Part shown: positions 20,649 to 45,649 of the stretch, piece after piece
Layout: every line of letters starts with the position of its first letter
How positions within the stretch are numbered: the first letter of the stretch is position 1
Assembly: GCA_963854835.1 (NCBI GenBank)
Contig: OY978525.1
Location: 56,790,855-56,854,854, forward strand
Length of the DNA stretch: 64,000 nucleotides
Direction of reading: 5' to 3'
Source of the DNA: Megamerina dolium
Lineage: Eukaryota > Arthropoda > Insecta > Diptera > Megamerinidae
The notes under the pieces: generated by a model
The model's database searches: none
The model's input: only the letters and a program-made list of their open reading frames with translations
Told to the model about the DNA's origin: nothing
Translations under genes and position numbers: made by a program

Positions 20649-21699
20649 CATTTTCCGTTTTACCAATTTAGATTGTTGGGTGGTTACACATGATAGTGAG
20701 ACAGAAGTGTAATATTTTATCAAATTAATCATATATCTAAACTGGATTGGTAGTGCCGTGGTTATATTACCATTCAATTAACCGCTAATAAAAAAATAGT
20801 CGTTTTCTGTCCTGTTCTGATTGCTGTTTTCGTCATCAATCAGACCAATTTCACCACTGTTGCATTTGCAATTTTATATAAAGAAAAACAAAATGTGAGA
20901 AAAAATATTTCTAAATAATGCCATATTGCCTTACGGTTATTGGGTACATACATGTTTATTATGTTGACAACTGCGAAGGATTTTTAAATTATAAACATTA
21001 ATCATATAAATTCCCTTTTTCGTGGAGCAGACCTGAAGAACTTATTACTCTGCTGAAAATTAGTGAACGCTTGTGGGATACAAGAAATCTAAATTATTCT
21101 AATAGGGAGGAAACGGGAACAGGCCCTAGATGCTATGCAACAGCAATTGTCTAAAATTGATAGCAAAACATAATATCAGGGCAAAATTTCAGTCCTTTGA
21201 AGCTAATATAGGAAATAGTTGACAACTATTGACACCAGCACTGCTACTTGTTGATCTGGTGGTATTGCATTTTCAACTGACGTTTCATTTTTTTATATCC
21301 TTTTCAATGAACCAGAGGATGTTCTGTAATTTCGCATCGGTTTTATTATGAAATTTTTGAAGGCCCATGTTGTAATTCCTTTGTCAGGAATGTGAAAGAG
21401 CCGTTTGTACTTCGTTTTTTCGGCATATTTTATACCAATTAATCGTTTTCTTTATTTGCCGATTTTTCGATGATACTTTTTCTATTAACTCAATTATTTT
21501 TCCAGTATACTTCTATGATTATCATTTCAAAAACACACATTCTCAGCATGTATGATTGATGTTTAAAATCATTCAGAGCGGTATTCATATGAAATCAATT
21601 GAAATTTAATGCAGCACAATTAATTTGATAAAATATTACACCTCTGTCTCACTATCATGTGTAACCACCCAACAATCTATATTGGTGAAACGGAATATG
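20649..21699. mobile_element. 1,051-bp DNA element with 81-bp terminal inverted repeats
   Basis: Bases 20649-20729 and 21619-21699 are inverted copies with only a few mismatches (core GATTGTTGGGTGGTTACACA). The interior has no ORF of note. Target duplication is unclear, so exact ends may be a few bases off. It is a non-autonomous TIR element of unassigned superfamily. Confidence 0.75.
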
Positions 21700-21707
21700 A
21701 ACTTCTT

Positions 21708-21742
21708 GATTGGTGTTCAATTGATTGGTAATATAACCACGG
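21708..21742 (+). repeat. Dispersed 35-bp repeat
   Basis: Matches 13486-13520 with two mismatches; 24 bases of it occur inverted at 20756-20779. Probably a terminus of a small DNA transposon family. Confidence 0.6.
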
Positions 21743-22168
21743 TATTAATTAATACGTTTCACTACTTTGATAATTTTCGTTATTATGTGTAATAGAGTTC
21801 GCAAATCTACATAAGCTATTGTCAACGGTGAAAATCTATATTATAAATGGATTTGTACGGAATTGTAATATATCTCATACAATAGTTCAATTACAAATGA
21901 CACTTGATCAATTTTCCTTTTATTTTGTTTGTTTCTATGTTGACGGAGAATACGGTTTGAGAGAATTCTAAAGATTGCGCATGCGAATAAGAACAGAAAG
22001 TGAAAAACAAAGAATTTATCTTAGCAAATATTTTATGGATATATATTGTTATTAACATTGTGGAAAAATTTAGACTTAATATCGTCGTGTTTAAGCTGCA
22101 AACGCTGGTTTTCAAATATATTTGGGTAGCTTATTTTGTGATCTGGAGGTGTGTAACAACTAAAAAAA

Positions 22169-36565
<14,397 letters not shown>

Positions 36566-38970
36566 ATACAATTATGAACTAGGCACACTAAATTTATGAA
36601 TTTTCGTGTTATGTACCATATTAATATACAGACAAAAGCATATTTATATAATGAGAATATGTAATGAATGTAGTTCTTATGGTTATCGATAACATATCTC
36701 AAAAACTAGATGGTTTTTTAATTGAAGAAGATACAAAAATACGTATAAACTTTTAGTGTCTGCCAATATAAACAGTTTATTAATGAACCTATACCAGGTG
36801 CGAACATAAAAAATACCTCCTTAATCGCATAAAAAAATTTGCTACACTATGCTAGCTTCAAAATCTGTCAAGTAGGGCGACCGCGGACCAATTTAATTCG
36901 AGTACGCTAATATAATGGTGCTGACGTTTTTCCAGGTTAGCTCTGGATTTCGAGATACGAGGGCAATTAGATATGTCAGTTGCTTTTTGAGTTTCCCGTG
37001 TAGTAATTTTAAATGGCTCTAGGAGGTAAAATATAAATCCGACTCTCATTACCTTTTCCTCCCCAATATTTCTTTTGAACTTACTTACTACTTATCCCAC
37101 CCCTCGTGCAAAAACAAATTGTGTTTCATGTCGTCAGTATAACACAGTCAGTACAGTGTAGAACTTCACCGCGTAAAGTCACACGTTCATTTGTATGGCT
37201 ATAGGTAAAAGAAAAGCTAGTCTAGTGGAACTGATACTTATACTAAATATAAACACTATACATATATAAAATATTTGGTGGCTATGGCCGTTGAGGACCA
37301 AAGACACAATTCGTTTGCATCATTAAAAGATGTTAGATTGAAGCCATCGAGCCTATTATACCTAATGCAAAAAACAAATCAGTATACACCAACAACAACA
37401 ATACATGCAAAATCAACAGCTATCAAACGCAGCTACAGTTATCCTGGAAATTTAAACTAATACCTCAACATCAACTGCAACAACAACCACATCAAGCATA
37501 ACATAACAAGAATTGGTATTCTTTCAACAAATGCAACCTCAAACATTGCTCTAAATAATATTATAACTCAAACAAGTTCTATCTAAATAATAACATATCT
37601 AATACAACTAATACAAGCAACGCTACTCCGCTATTTAAAAAAATTGATATGAAAAACAAAAACACTGAATCACCTTCCATCAAAAGAAATAGAAAACCAT
37701 AAAACTCAAATAAAAAATCACAAAGTGCAAAAAAACAAAAACAGCCACCAATATTGAATAATTATTGTTTGAGCAGCAGGAGCAATAAAAATAACGAATG
37801 TGCAAACAGATTTAATATGTTACCTTGTAACACGTGCCTTTTGTTTCCCAGCTGGGGTATTATTCTGTCAGCCAGGGTCAAACAAGAGTGCAGCGTAAAA
37901 ACTCTTGTTGTTGTAGGAGGACCGAATTCCACGCGATTGCCTATTGGCAATCAATTCACCGGCACTAGAAGAGTGTTCGGCTCGGTATTGATGAAACTAC
38001 TACTACTTTGTTTTATTTTTATTTTCCTTTCTTTCTCTTATAATTTTCAATAATACAATTTCAACCCCTTACACTATACTTTAATGGAATACCCAACCCT
38101 AAACTTACTTATATAATGAGGATTTATAGGATTGACCAGTGTGCCAGGTCGCATCTAACGAATCAGTTGTCTGGTAGATCTGCCTCAGAAAAAGCCTCCA
38201 AGCGACTAATAGTTGTGTAGGGTAGCCTGATACAGGGGTCTCTTGTATCCAGCACCCTGGCCTCACACCTAGAAGAGTGACACCTTTGTAGCGATATATA
38301 GGGACAACCAACGGGGTGGCGGATGTTTGCTCCTGATATATGCGGTTGGTCAAAATAAACCCGGGCACAGATAGCATCGCTTAAAGCAAAATTTACTTAG
38401 AGCCGCAGAACGAATTACTGCCAGCGCGACTATAAGAGCACTCGTTGGGGTAGCAAAGCTACTCGAACGGACCCATTCAAAAATGCAGCAAAAATGCAGG
38501 GTTACAACTTACTCGATCAAGCGTCGATTGGTTTTCATGCCTTACACTGGCAAGTCATGCACCTTTACTACATATCTAGGTATAAAGCATTTAGGAATTA
38601 TGTAGTGTAAAATTCCTATGACGCTAGATTTTACGTTCAGTGAAAATTCATTTAATTCTTTCTTCTTTCTCTGTCGTCATAGCGACTGAATACACGAGTA
38701 TTTGTACTTGTGTATACATCTACTGATATTGTTGTATGACGACAATAAGGAGAAGAAGATAAAATGAACTTTTCGTACGTTGAATTTTTAATGATTTATG
38801 GAGTGTTCGTAGGTAGGTATGTAAAAAAGTTGTAACAGGCTCAGTTTTAATCTGTTACAATCTGATGAAAGTCATGGCGAAACAAATGTAAATGAAACCA
38901 ATTAAATCGAAAAATTGAAAGAATGATAAAAATAAAGAAGACATGCATGTAGCTAAACTTCCCCAATATA
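36566..38970. other. Downstream flank of the USP gene; mostly unassigned
   Basis: AT-rich, no host gene seen. The segment 37640-37850 encodes a basic, Ser/Lys/Gln-rich peptide ending CANRFNMLP that resembles the N-terminal part of a Jockey-type Gag and could be the front of J5. At 38105-38377 a minus-strand open stretch of 90 codons (GWRLFLRQ-type, no motif) is unassigned. A TATA-poor stretch at 38500-38960 shows nothing. Confidence 0.35.
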
Positions 38971-39311
38971 CAGTTGTTGCCAACTAATTAGAAACGATAC
39001 TTTTAAAATATTTTTTCGCGTTAGATCAACCAAACTTTGATTTCAGTTTGAATTTTATTTCGATTTAAGTCTCTTCTTCTTTCCTTCATTCAAAAATGTC
39101 CCGTTACATCAAGTTCTTTTTAGCTTTCGCAAAAAAAAATATTTATTTGCTTGCAGTGCGTTTTAAGTGTGACACGTAATTAGAAACGTTGAATCTGGTT
39201 ACATTTAAACTACACAAATTTTTCATAATTGTGAAAATCAGATAAAATAAATATTTAAAAGAATAAAGAAAGTGTTTTGAATAAAATTTGAGTGTCCATA
39301 AGATAGTAAAT

Positions 39312-39790
39312 ATGGGTAAAGCGAAGAGTTGTACTACAGACCTTAGAAAAGCAATAATTGAGTTTCAAGGCGCTGGATTTTCATATCAAGAAATTGTAAA
39401 TCAAATGAAATGTTCGAAAGAGATGGTTTTTAATGCTATTAGCATTTCCGAATATATAAGACTCATATGAACGTTCCACGCAAGAAGCGACTTCGCAAAA
39501 CATCGAATTTCATCGACAAGAAAATAAAACAAATATCTCAAATGTACCCAAGAAAAAGTTCTGCAGCCATTCAACGGAAGATCCATTCGGACTACGGAGT
39601 CTCCATATCAAAACGTACTGTTGCACGTCGTTTGGTTGAATATGGCCTTCGTGGAAGAATCGTACGCAAGCAACCTTTGGTGACGTCTAATTTCTGAAGA
39701 ACACGCAGCTTGGACTGAACACCAATGGAAATTTATAGTCTGGAGTGATGAAACTAAAATTAATCGCATAGGCCCAGATGGTAGAATGTA
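39312..39790 (+). pseudogene. Tc1-like transposase, N-terminal part
   Basis: Starts MGKAKSCTTDLRKAIIEFQG with an HTH (FSYQEIVNQMKCSKEMVFNA). After a frame change it continues with 'KKIKQISQMYPRKSSAAIQR' and 'VSISKRTVARRLVEYGLRGR', then in a third frame the start of the catalytic domain 'FIVWSDETKINRIGPDGRM' (first catalytic Asp). It is cut by the RTE tail at 39793. Confidence 0.8.
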
Positions 39791-39792
39791 TG

Positions 39793-41345
39793 TACTTACT
39801 TACTTACTTATGTGGCCATAACAACCAAATATCGATTTAGGCCGAAAATAACATGCATCGGCATGAAATAAACTGGCGCCAGTTAGAAATTCCAAGCGCC
39901 GTCAGGTTCTCCAGTACTTGGTCTTTCCACCGGAGGTTAAGTCTTCCTCTTCTGCGTCGTCCTCCAGCGGGTTCCGAATATAATACCTTCTTAGCTGGAG
40001 CGTGTTCTTCCATTCGCTCGACATTACCTAGCCAGCGCAGCAGCTGGATTTTGATGCGCTTTACTATGTCAATATCAGCATACAGCTCGTACAGCTCGTG
40101 GTTGTACCTTATTCGGTACTCGCCACCGACGCAAATAGGTCCAAAGATCTTGCGTAGGACTTTTCTCTCGAAAACTCCAAGCATTCGCTCATCCGAGGTG
40201 GAATTCTCCAGGCTTCAGCGCCATATGTTAGGACAGGCATAATGAGAGGCTTGTAGAGTGTAGTTTTCGTTCATCGACTTCTCAATTGCTCACTTAGCCC
40301 AAAGTAGCACCTGTTTGTAGAAATGATCCTTCGCAATATCTCCAGGCTGACGTCATTACTGCTGTTAATGCTGGTTCCAAGATAGACAAAGTCCCTTACT
40401 ACTTTAAAAGCGTAGTTATCAACAGTGACGTGCTGTCCAAGGCGCTGGGACTCTTTGTTTGTTGACACTAGATACTTCGTCTTGCCCTCGTTCACCATAA
40501 GACTCATCCAACGCGACTCTCTTTCCAACTCTGAGAATGCCGCACTGACTGCTCGCGTGTTCATGCCGATTATGTCGATATCGTCGGCATACGTTAACAG
40601 CATAACACTTTTGTTGAAGATAGCGCCATTATGTCGTAAATCAGCAGCTCGTATTATTTTCTCCATAATAAGATTGAAGAAGTCGCACGATAACAAATCA
40701 TCTTGTCTGTAACCCCGTTCGGTATTAAACGGTGCGGAGAGGTCCTTCCCAATTTTCACTGCACAACAGGAGTTATGCAGTGTCATTCTACAAAGTCAAA
40801 TGAGCTTTGCAGGAATACCGAACTCAGACATTGTTGCGTAGAGGTAATCCCCTACCGGACTGTCGAAAGCGGCTTTATAATCAACAAATAGGTGGTGTGT
40901 GTCGATCTGTTTTTCTTGGGTCTTCTCCAGGATTTGGCGCAGTGTGAAAATCTGGTCGATGGTGGATTTACCAGGTCTGAAGCCACACTGATAAGGTCCA
41001 ATCAGGTTGCTGAGCATAGGCTTCAATCTTTCACACAGTACGCTCGATAGAACCTTGTACGCGATGCTCAGGAGACTTATTCCACGGTAGTTGGCGCAAA
41101 TTGTGGGGTCTCCTTTTTTATGTACAGGACAGAGAACACTGAGCCTCCAATCATCAGGCATGCTTTCATCCGACCATATTCTGCTTATGAGCTGGTGCAT
41201 GCGGGTGAGCAGCTCATCGCCTCCGGTCTTAAACAACTCGGCAGGCAGGCCATCAGCACCTGCAGCTTTGTTGTTCTTCAGCCTTAAAATGGCCGTTTCA
41301 ACCTCGTCATAGTCAGGTGGTGTAAGACGCCCAAAATATGTGTCG
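39793..41345 (-). mobile_element. RTE-type LINE copy D (RT domain and 3' end)
   Basis: Minus strand, inserted in the Tc1-like transposase gene. The plus-side start is the (TACT)n tail (39793-39810). The RT domain reads on minus from 41345: 'LTPPDYDEVETAILRLKNNK', '[16 protein letters not shown]', 'YRGISLLSIAYKVLSSVL', 'GPYQCGFRPGKSTIDQIF', 'FVDYKAAFDS', then after a frame change 'MLLTYADDIDIIGMNTRAV' (catalytic Asp pair), and the C-terminal zinc-poor tail 'VLRKIFGPICVGG', 'LRWLGNVERMEEHAPAKK'. Three frames carry the parts, so it is inactive. 5'-truncated before the endonuclease. Confidence 0.85.
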
Positions 41346-41790
41346 TTGATCGTTAAGCATGGCGGAGGCTCCATAAATCTATGGGGATGCTTCTCCTGGA
41401 ATGGTGTTGGTCCGTTTTATCGAATTGATGGTACTCTATTGAAAGAAAAATATGTTGAGATTCTTCAAAATGTTATGCTGCCATGGGCCGAAGAAAATAT
41501 GACCATTATTTGGAGATTTCAGCAAGAAAACGACCCAAAACGTACGGCTAAATTAACCAAAATCTTTTTTTAGGACAATTCAATACGGCTTTTAGAATGG
41601 CCGTCATCGAGTGCAGTCTTAAATCCCATAGAACATTTATGGAATGACTTGAAAAAGGAAATTAGTGGTAAAAATATCACGAATTTGGATTATCTTTTCG
41701 AAGAAGCTAAAAAGGCTTGGAAATCAATTTCAGTCGAACGATGTCGAAGTTTAATCAAGTTTATGCAACGCTTAAGTAGCCGTTTCTAAT
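41346..41790 (+). pseudogene. Tc1-like transposase, C-terminal part
   Basis: Resumes after the RTE at 'VKHGGGSINLWGCFSWNGVG'. 'NVMLPWAEENMTIIWRFQQE' and 'NDPKRTAKL' follow, where the second catalytic Asp of the usual QQDN is Glu (QQEN). After a stop near 41571 the tail 'RLLEWPSSSAVLNPIEHLW' retains the catalytic Glu (NPIEH). It ends 'SLIKFMQRLSSRF' at the right inverted repeat. About 20-25 residues around the insertion site may be missing. Confidence 0.8.
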
Positions 41791-42246
41791 GAGTTGGCAA
41801 CAGCTGTATGTACAAAACGTTAAATTATTTGATAAATGGTCAAAGTTTTAGACAGTTCTGAAGGCTGTAATTATAAGGTAAGAGTTCTTGCCGATAATGA
41901 AGTAAAGATTTAACCAGTAGAGTCAATTCATTACTCAAAAATAGTAAATATGCTAAAAGAAAAAACGCAATATTACACTTTTAAACAAAAAAAATGAACG
42001 CGATTTTAAGGTATTCTTAAGAGGTCTACACTATTAAACTAACACAGAAGATATCAAGTATGCCCTAAAAGAAGTAGGACATGAGTCACTAGCATACAAA
42101 ACATATATCAAACACAAACAAAAACAAGTACTAATATTAAGGAAATTTACTCCTTAACTCATTTACTACACTGCATAATAAAGATATAACCTCCTCGTAT
42201 TAAAAGAATTATTCCGCAATGTACGAATTGCCAAATATATGGTCAC

Positions 42247-42642
42247 ATGAAAAACTTCTGCGTCTGCTCTGGAAACCACAAAACTAATATTTGCTGCCTT
42301 AAACATGGCTCAAGTGCGCTCAAATGTACACTATGTAATGAAAATCATACAGCAAAGAACAAGGGATGTATGATTAATAAAAAATTAAAAATTAAACGTT
42401 TTCCCAGAGCAAGAAATAATTCAATGAACTGGAAGCAATCAAAACCTTATGGCCAATACGCAACCCCAACTTATTCACAAATAGCAGCAATATCAGCTCC
42501 TAACCGAACTATCCGAAAAGTAAAACAACACATCGCAGTTAACCCTATTCCTGTTCAACCAACGCATTATGCTGTTTCTTCGCTAGATAATGATATGGAA
42601 GTGTTGAAGAACATGTTAAAACAGTTGATGCAACAAATGTAA
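42247..42642 (+). pseudogene. J5 Gag C-terminal part
   Basis: Open for 131 codons: CSGNHKTNICC and CTLCNENHTAKNKGC (knuckle-like) follow an upstream CTNCQIYGHMKNFC in the same region, then a basic stretch and YSQIAAISAPN, a weak match to the ORF1 tails of J3/J4, and finally a Met/Gln-rich end. It is separated from ORF2 (42667) rather than overlapping by ATGA. Confidence 0.65.
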
Positions 42643-42666
42643 ACCAAGATAAATCTCTTAACATTA

Positions 42667-44875
42667 TTGATAAAAAAAAAAATAATGATTATGGAAAGCA
42701 ATATTAAAATAGCAGCCTGGAATGCAAATGGTCTTAGTAAAAAAATTGATATAGGGCTGGTATCTGAAACCCATTTTACCGACAAAAGCTACATTAAATT
42801 ATCAAATTATTCAATAATTACAACAAATCACCCAAACAATAAAGTTCACGGTGGCACTGCAATTATCAACAATAAATTTAAATACCATGAATTCGAAATG
42901 CAATAAGTAGAAAATATACAGGTGACTATCGGCAGTATATTGTCCACCAAAATATACAGCCCGATTCTGAATACTCCCGGGGAATTTTTACCCGGAAAAT
43001 TGATATTTCCCGAGAATAAATTCCTCCTATTCTAAACAATCAGGGAACAATAAAAAGGGAAACAGAATATTGAATTTTCGAAGACAGTTGTTTTACTTAT
43101 TGTTTTGTTTTGAATAAGCAGTGCAATTTATTTGTGACACTTTAACAATAAATCTAAATCAATCAATATAAAAACAATATAACAGCATAGCATTTAGATT
43201 GCTAGCAGAGGAGCAGGAGCGAGAGAAGCAACAACATAGAATTGCAAGGAGGCAGTTACGCGTCGCGGCAAGTCTGCTTGAACTGCCGGAAACATTGTAA
43301 TTATAAGAAGTTACTTTTATATGTGTTTATTATATTGATTATTCATTTTCAAAGGTTTGAGAAATATTGTAGGGTATTTGTAGAAACCGCGTGCAATGTC
43401 CGGGTGCGATTGCATAGTGTTTAGTAGTATTTCAAATTGAAATTTATATGTTTTTTTTTTACCTAAAAGTTAGAATAATGCCATAATTATATTTTTAATA
43501 ATAATAAATAAAACATTTATTCCATTTTCAACGAAAAAAATTGATTACTTATATTTTTGCATCCAACTCCCTTGCAGATTTTTGGCGGAATAATTTTCAA
43601 TAAACGTCATCACATTTCCCCTTTTATTTACATTCATAATGCCTACTTTTTTCCCAGGGAAGAAATTCCCAATTTCGAAATTCGTTTAGAATAGAAGGAA
43701 AGGGAAAAGGGAAAAACTCCCGGGGAATTTATATTCATAATACAAGAATAGGGAAAAGGGAAAAAACCCGGGGGATTCTCATTCAGAATCGGGCTGAATA
43801 TATCTTCAACGTTTAGGTAGCAAATACATTGCTGGAGGAATATTTAATGCAAAAAACTTATTCTTAAAGTTAAAAATCTTTAGATTGCAATCAGACAGTC
43901 TGGCAGAAAATTTATTAATACTGCCGAACTAATTTATTGGCCCTCTGATTTTTTAAAAACACCTGACATTTTTCATTTCTTTATAACGAAAGGCGTAGAA
44001 CACAATCTATCATGTAAAACATTAAAATTGACTGGAACTCGTTCACATACAGCTTAATCTAAACCTTCATGTCTCGCTGAAAGAACACAATGAAATAGAT
44101 AGCGCTTTAGCATATTTAAACATATTTCATATTTCAGTATATTAACGGAAGCACTGAAAAATAATAAACAAGAAAATCTCCAGCATCACCTCAAAAATCT
44201 TTGTGCCACAAATAAAAGCAACTACTGCTTGTGGAAAGCAACAAAAAAATAAATAATGCAGAGATACACCAACCACCTTTAAGAAAAAAGATAACTCGTG
44301 GGCTAGGAGGTTTATATAAAAAACTAAAGCGCTAGCTGAACATTTCGCAGAAACTTTTTCAAACGAAAGGCCACCTAACAATAATATCAGTACAGAAATG
44401 CGTGCCACAAGTAAGGATAATGAAGTATCAATAAAATCAATTACCGCAAAAGAAATTAAAAATAGGATGGTATAAATTTCCAAGTATTAAAATAACTCTC
44501 CCATAAGGCAATAGTTTTTTTAAGGAATATATTTAATGCAACGATTAGATTGAAATAAATACTTTCCACTCGTATGGAAAACCGCAGAAGTTATTGCCAC
44601 ACCAAAACCATTTAAAGATCCTTCTCAAACGAACTCTTATAGGCCAATTAGTCTGTTGCCAACAATGTCTAAACCATTTGGAAAACTATTTTCTGATCGA
44701 TTAAATAAAAATTTGCTTCAAAATAAACTTACTCCGTACTATCAATTCGGCTTTAGATCGCAACACTTTACAATTGAACAGGTGCATCGTGCAAATAAAA
44801 TCTCAAATAATATTGATGATAAAAATTATTGCATTGCCATTTTCTTGGATGTGGCAAAGCTTTTGACAGTGTGAC
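42667..44875 (+). pseudogene. J5 ORF2 (endonuclease-RT) pseudogene
   Basis: Endonuclease motifs 'IAAWNANGLSKK', 'LVSETHFTDKSY' and 'NHPNNKVHGGTAI' before the inserted element. After it the sequence is decayed ('LRLGSKYIAGG'-like) and resumes as RT with 'NSYRPISLLPTMSKPFGKLF', 'TPYYQFGFRSQHFTIEQVHR' and 'NYCIAIFLDVAK'. It stops before the catalytic FADD box. Confidence 0.7.
42957..43796. mobile_element. 840-bp DNA transposon remnant with 16-bp perfect TIRs (Harbinger-like?)
   Basis: CAGCCCGATTCTGAAT at the left end is the exact complement of the right end. Direct repeats AATATA flank both sides (42951-42956, 43797-43802). Inside the ends are repeated CCCGGGGAATTT-like sub-motifs. The plus strand near 43200-43290 encodes 'LLAEEQEREKQQHRIARRQL' followed by RVAASLLELPETL, resembling the first residues of insect Harbinger-type transposases, then a stop. 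The rest of the transposase is missing, so this would be an internally deleted derivative. A 6-bp duplication is not typical of Harbinger (3 bp), so the superfamily is uncertain. Confidence 0.7.
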
Positions 44876-44922
44876 ACTGGTTTGACACTGAAATACGAAA
44901 TATGCTACCTACAAGATCCTGA

Positions 44923-45375
44923 ATGTACCGCAATTTAGTAACCCCAACAAGCCACATCGAAAAATCTGTTTCCGATAATAGTGCCGGACAACACCAGCAG
45001 ACTCCAAGTATGGATTATGACCTGCAAAGCTCTACAGCATTCTCGGTGCCGAAAACCACGATGCTAACTGAGCTGGTAGAACGCGGAAAAGATAGAGACG
45101 GACTCATTCTCTACGTTGAACACCGCCGCAATGTCGATGGTGACATCAGGAGAATGTGTAGTATTTTAGAACGTACATATACGGAGGTAATGACACGGCT
45201 TGGGGTACAAGAGCGCAGAGCTCGACTGATCTCCATACCAGCATATTCGCGAAATGTACCACCGACAGCAGAAAAAAGAGCGACCTGTGGGGTCAACCAA
45301 GTGTGCATATGTGCGGATGTGCTTGGGGTCAGGCAGGAGGTGACCCTGCTAATTCACAGAACACTACGTATCTAG
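44923..45375 (+). CDS. Unassigned ORF, 150 codons
   Basis: An open frame from ATG to TAG that I do not recognise. It is charged and Arg-rich in the middle (ELVERGKDRDGLILYVEHRR, then GDIRRMCSILERTYTEVMTR), with Cys residues late (TCGVNQVCICADVL). It lies between the broken end of J5 and the protease part of a BEL/Pao element, so it could be Gag-derived sequence of that element, or chance. No start context or neighbour decides it. The following 45376-45640 has no recognisable coding content. Confidence 0.3.
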   Translation: MYRNLVTPTSHIEKSVSDNSAGQHQQTPSMDYDLQSSTAFSVPKTTMLTELVERGKDRDGLILYVEHRRNVDGDIRRMCSILERTYTEVMTRLGVQERRARLISIPAYSRNVPPTAEKRATCGVNQVCICADVLGVRQEVTLLIHRTLRI

Positions 45376-45649
45376 ACCTGGGAGTCGGCAAAGTCTTTCC
45401 CCCAATCCATGGTGTTATGCGCTACCACGTCCACGTGATAGTTTGCAGCCAGGGAGCAATACTGACTTTATTTTAACGGACCCTCTCTGATAACTCTCCG
45501 CCTCAGGGAGTAACTATGGACTTTCCGGAGTATAGGACTGTGCTCTGGATGACTACCGAGTTCCTCCTAAAGAATTAGACCGCGATGCCAGATATGTCGG
45601 GTAAGCGGTCGCGTATGAATAATAAATAGCCCAAAAATTATCTCGGACA

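Larger units (their letters stand above)
38971..41806 (+). mobile_element. Tc1-like transposon (second family) interrupted by RTE copy D
   Basis: Ends CAGTTGTTGCCAACTAATTA... and ...GAGTTGGCAACAGCTG are inverted copies (2 mismatches over 26 bases), flanked by TA on both sides (38969-38970 and 41807-41808). The motif TAATTAGAAACG recurs inside the left end (39178-39189), so this too is an IR/DR-type element. Without the RTE insertion it would be about 1.3 kb. Confidence 0.85.
41850..44875 (+). mobile_element. Degenerate Jockey-type LINE copy J5
   Basis: Plus strand, oldest of the Jockey copies. A frameshifted Gag runs from about 41880 ('IHYSKIVNMLKEKTQYYTF', 'DIKYALKEVGHES'); two knuckle-like motifs and a Gln-rich tail lie at 42247-42642; the endonuclease start at 42667; RT pieces follow to 44875. 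It is interrupted by an 840-bp DNA element at 42957-43796. Its 5' part may continue on the other side of the Tc1-like element. Confidence 0.7.

Noticed and set aside
37754..38053. 99-codon plus-strand ORF
   Set aside because: No family motif in its second half; the front may be Jockey Gag debris, the rest is a hydrophobic low-complexity chance frame.
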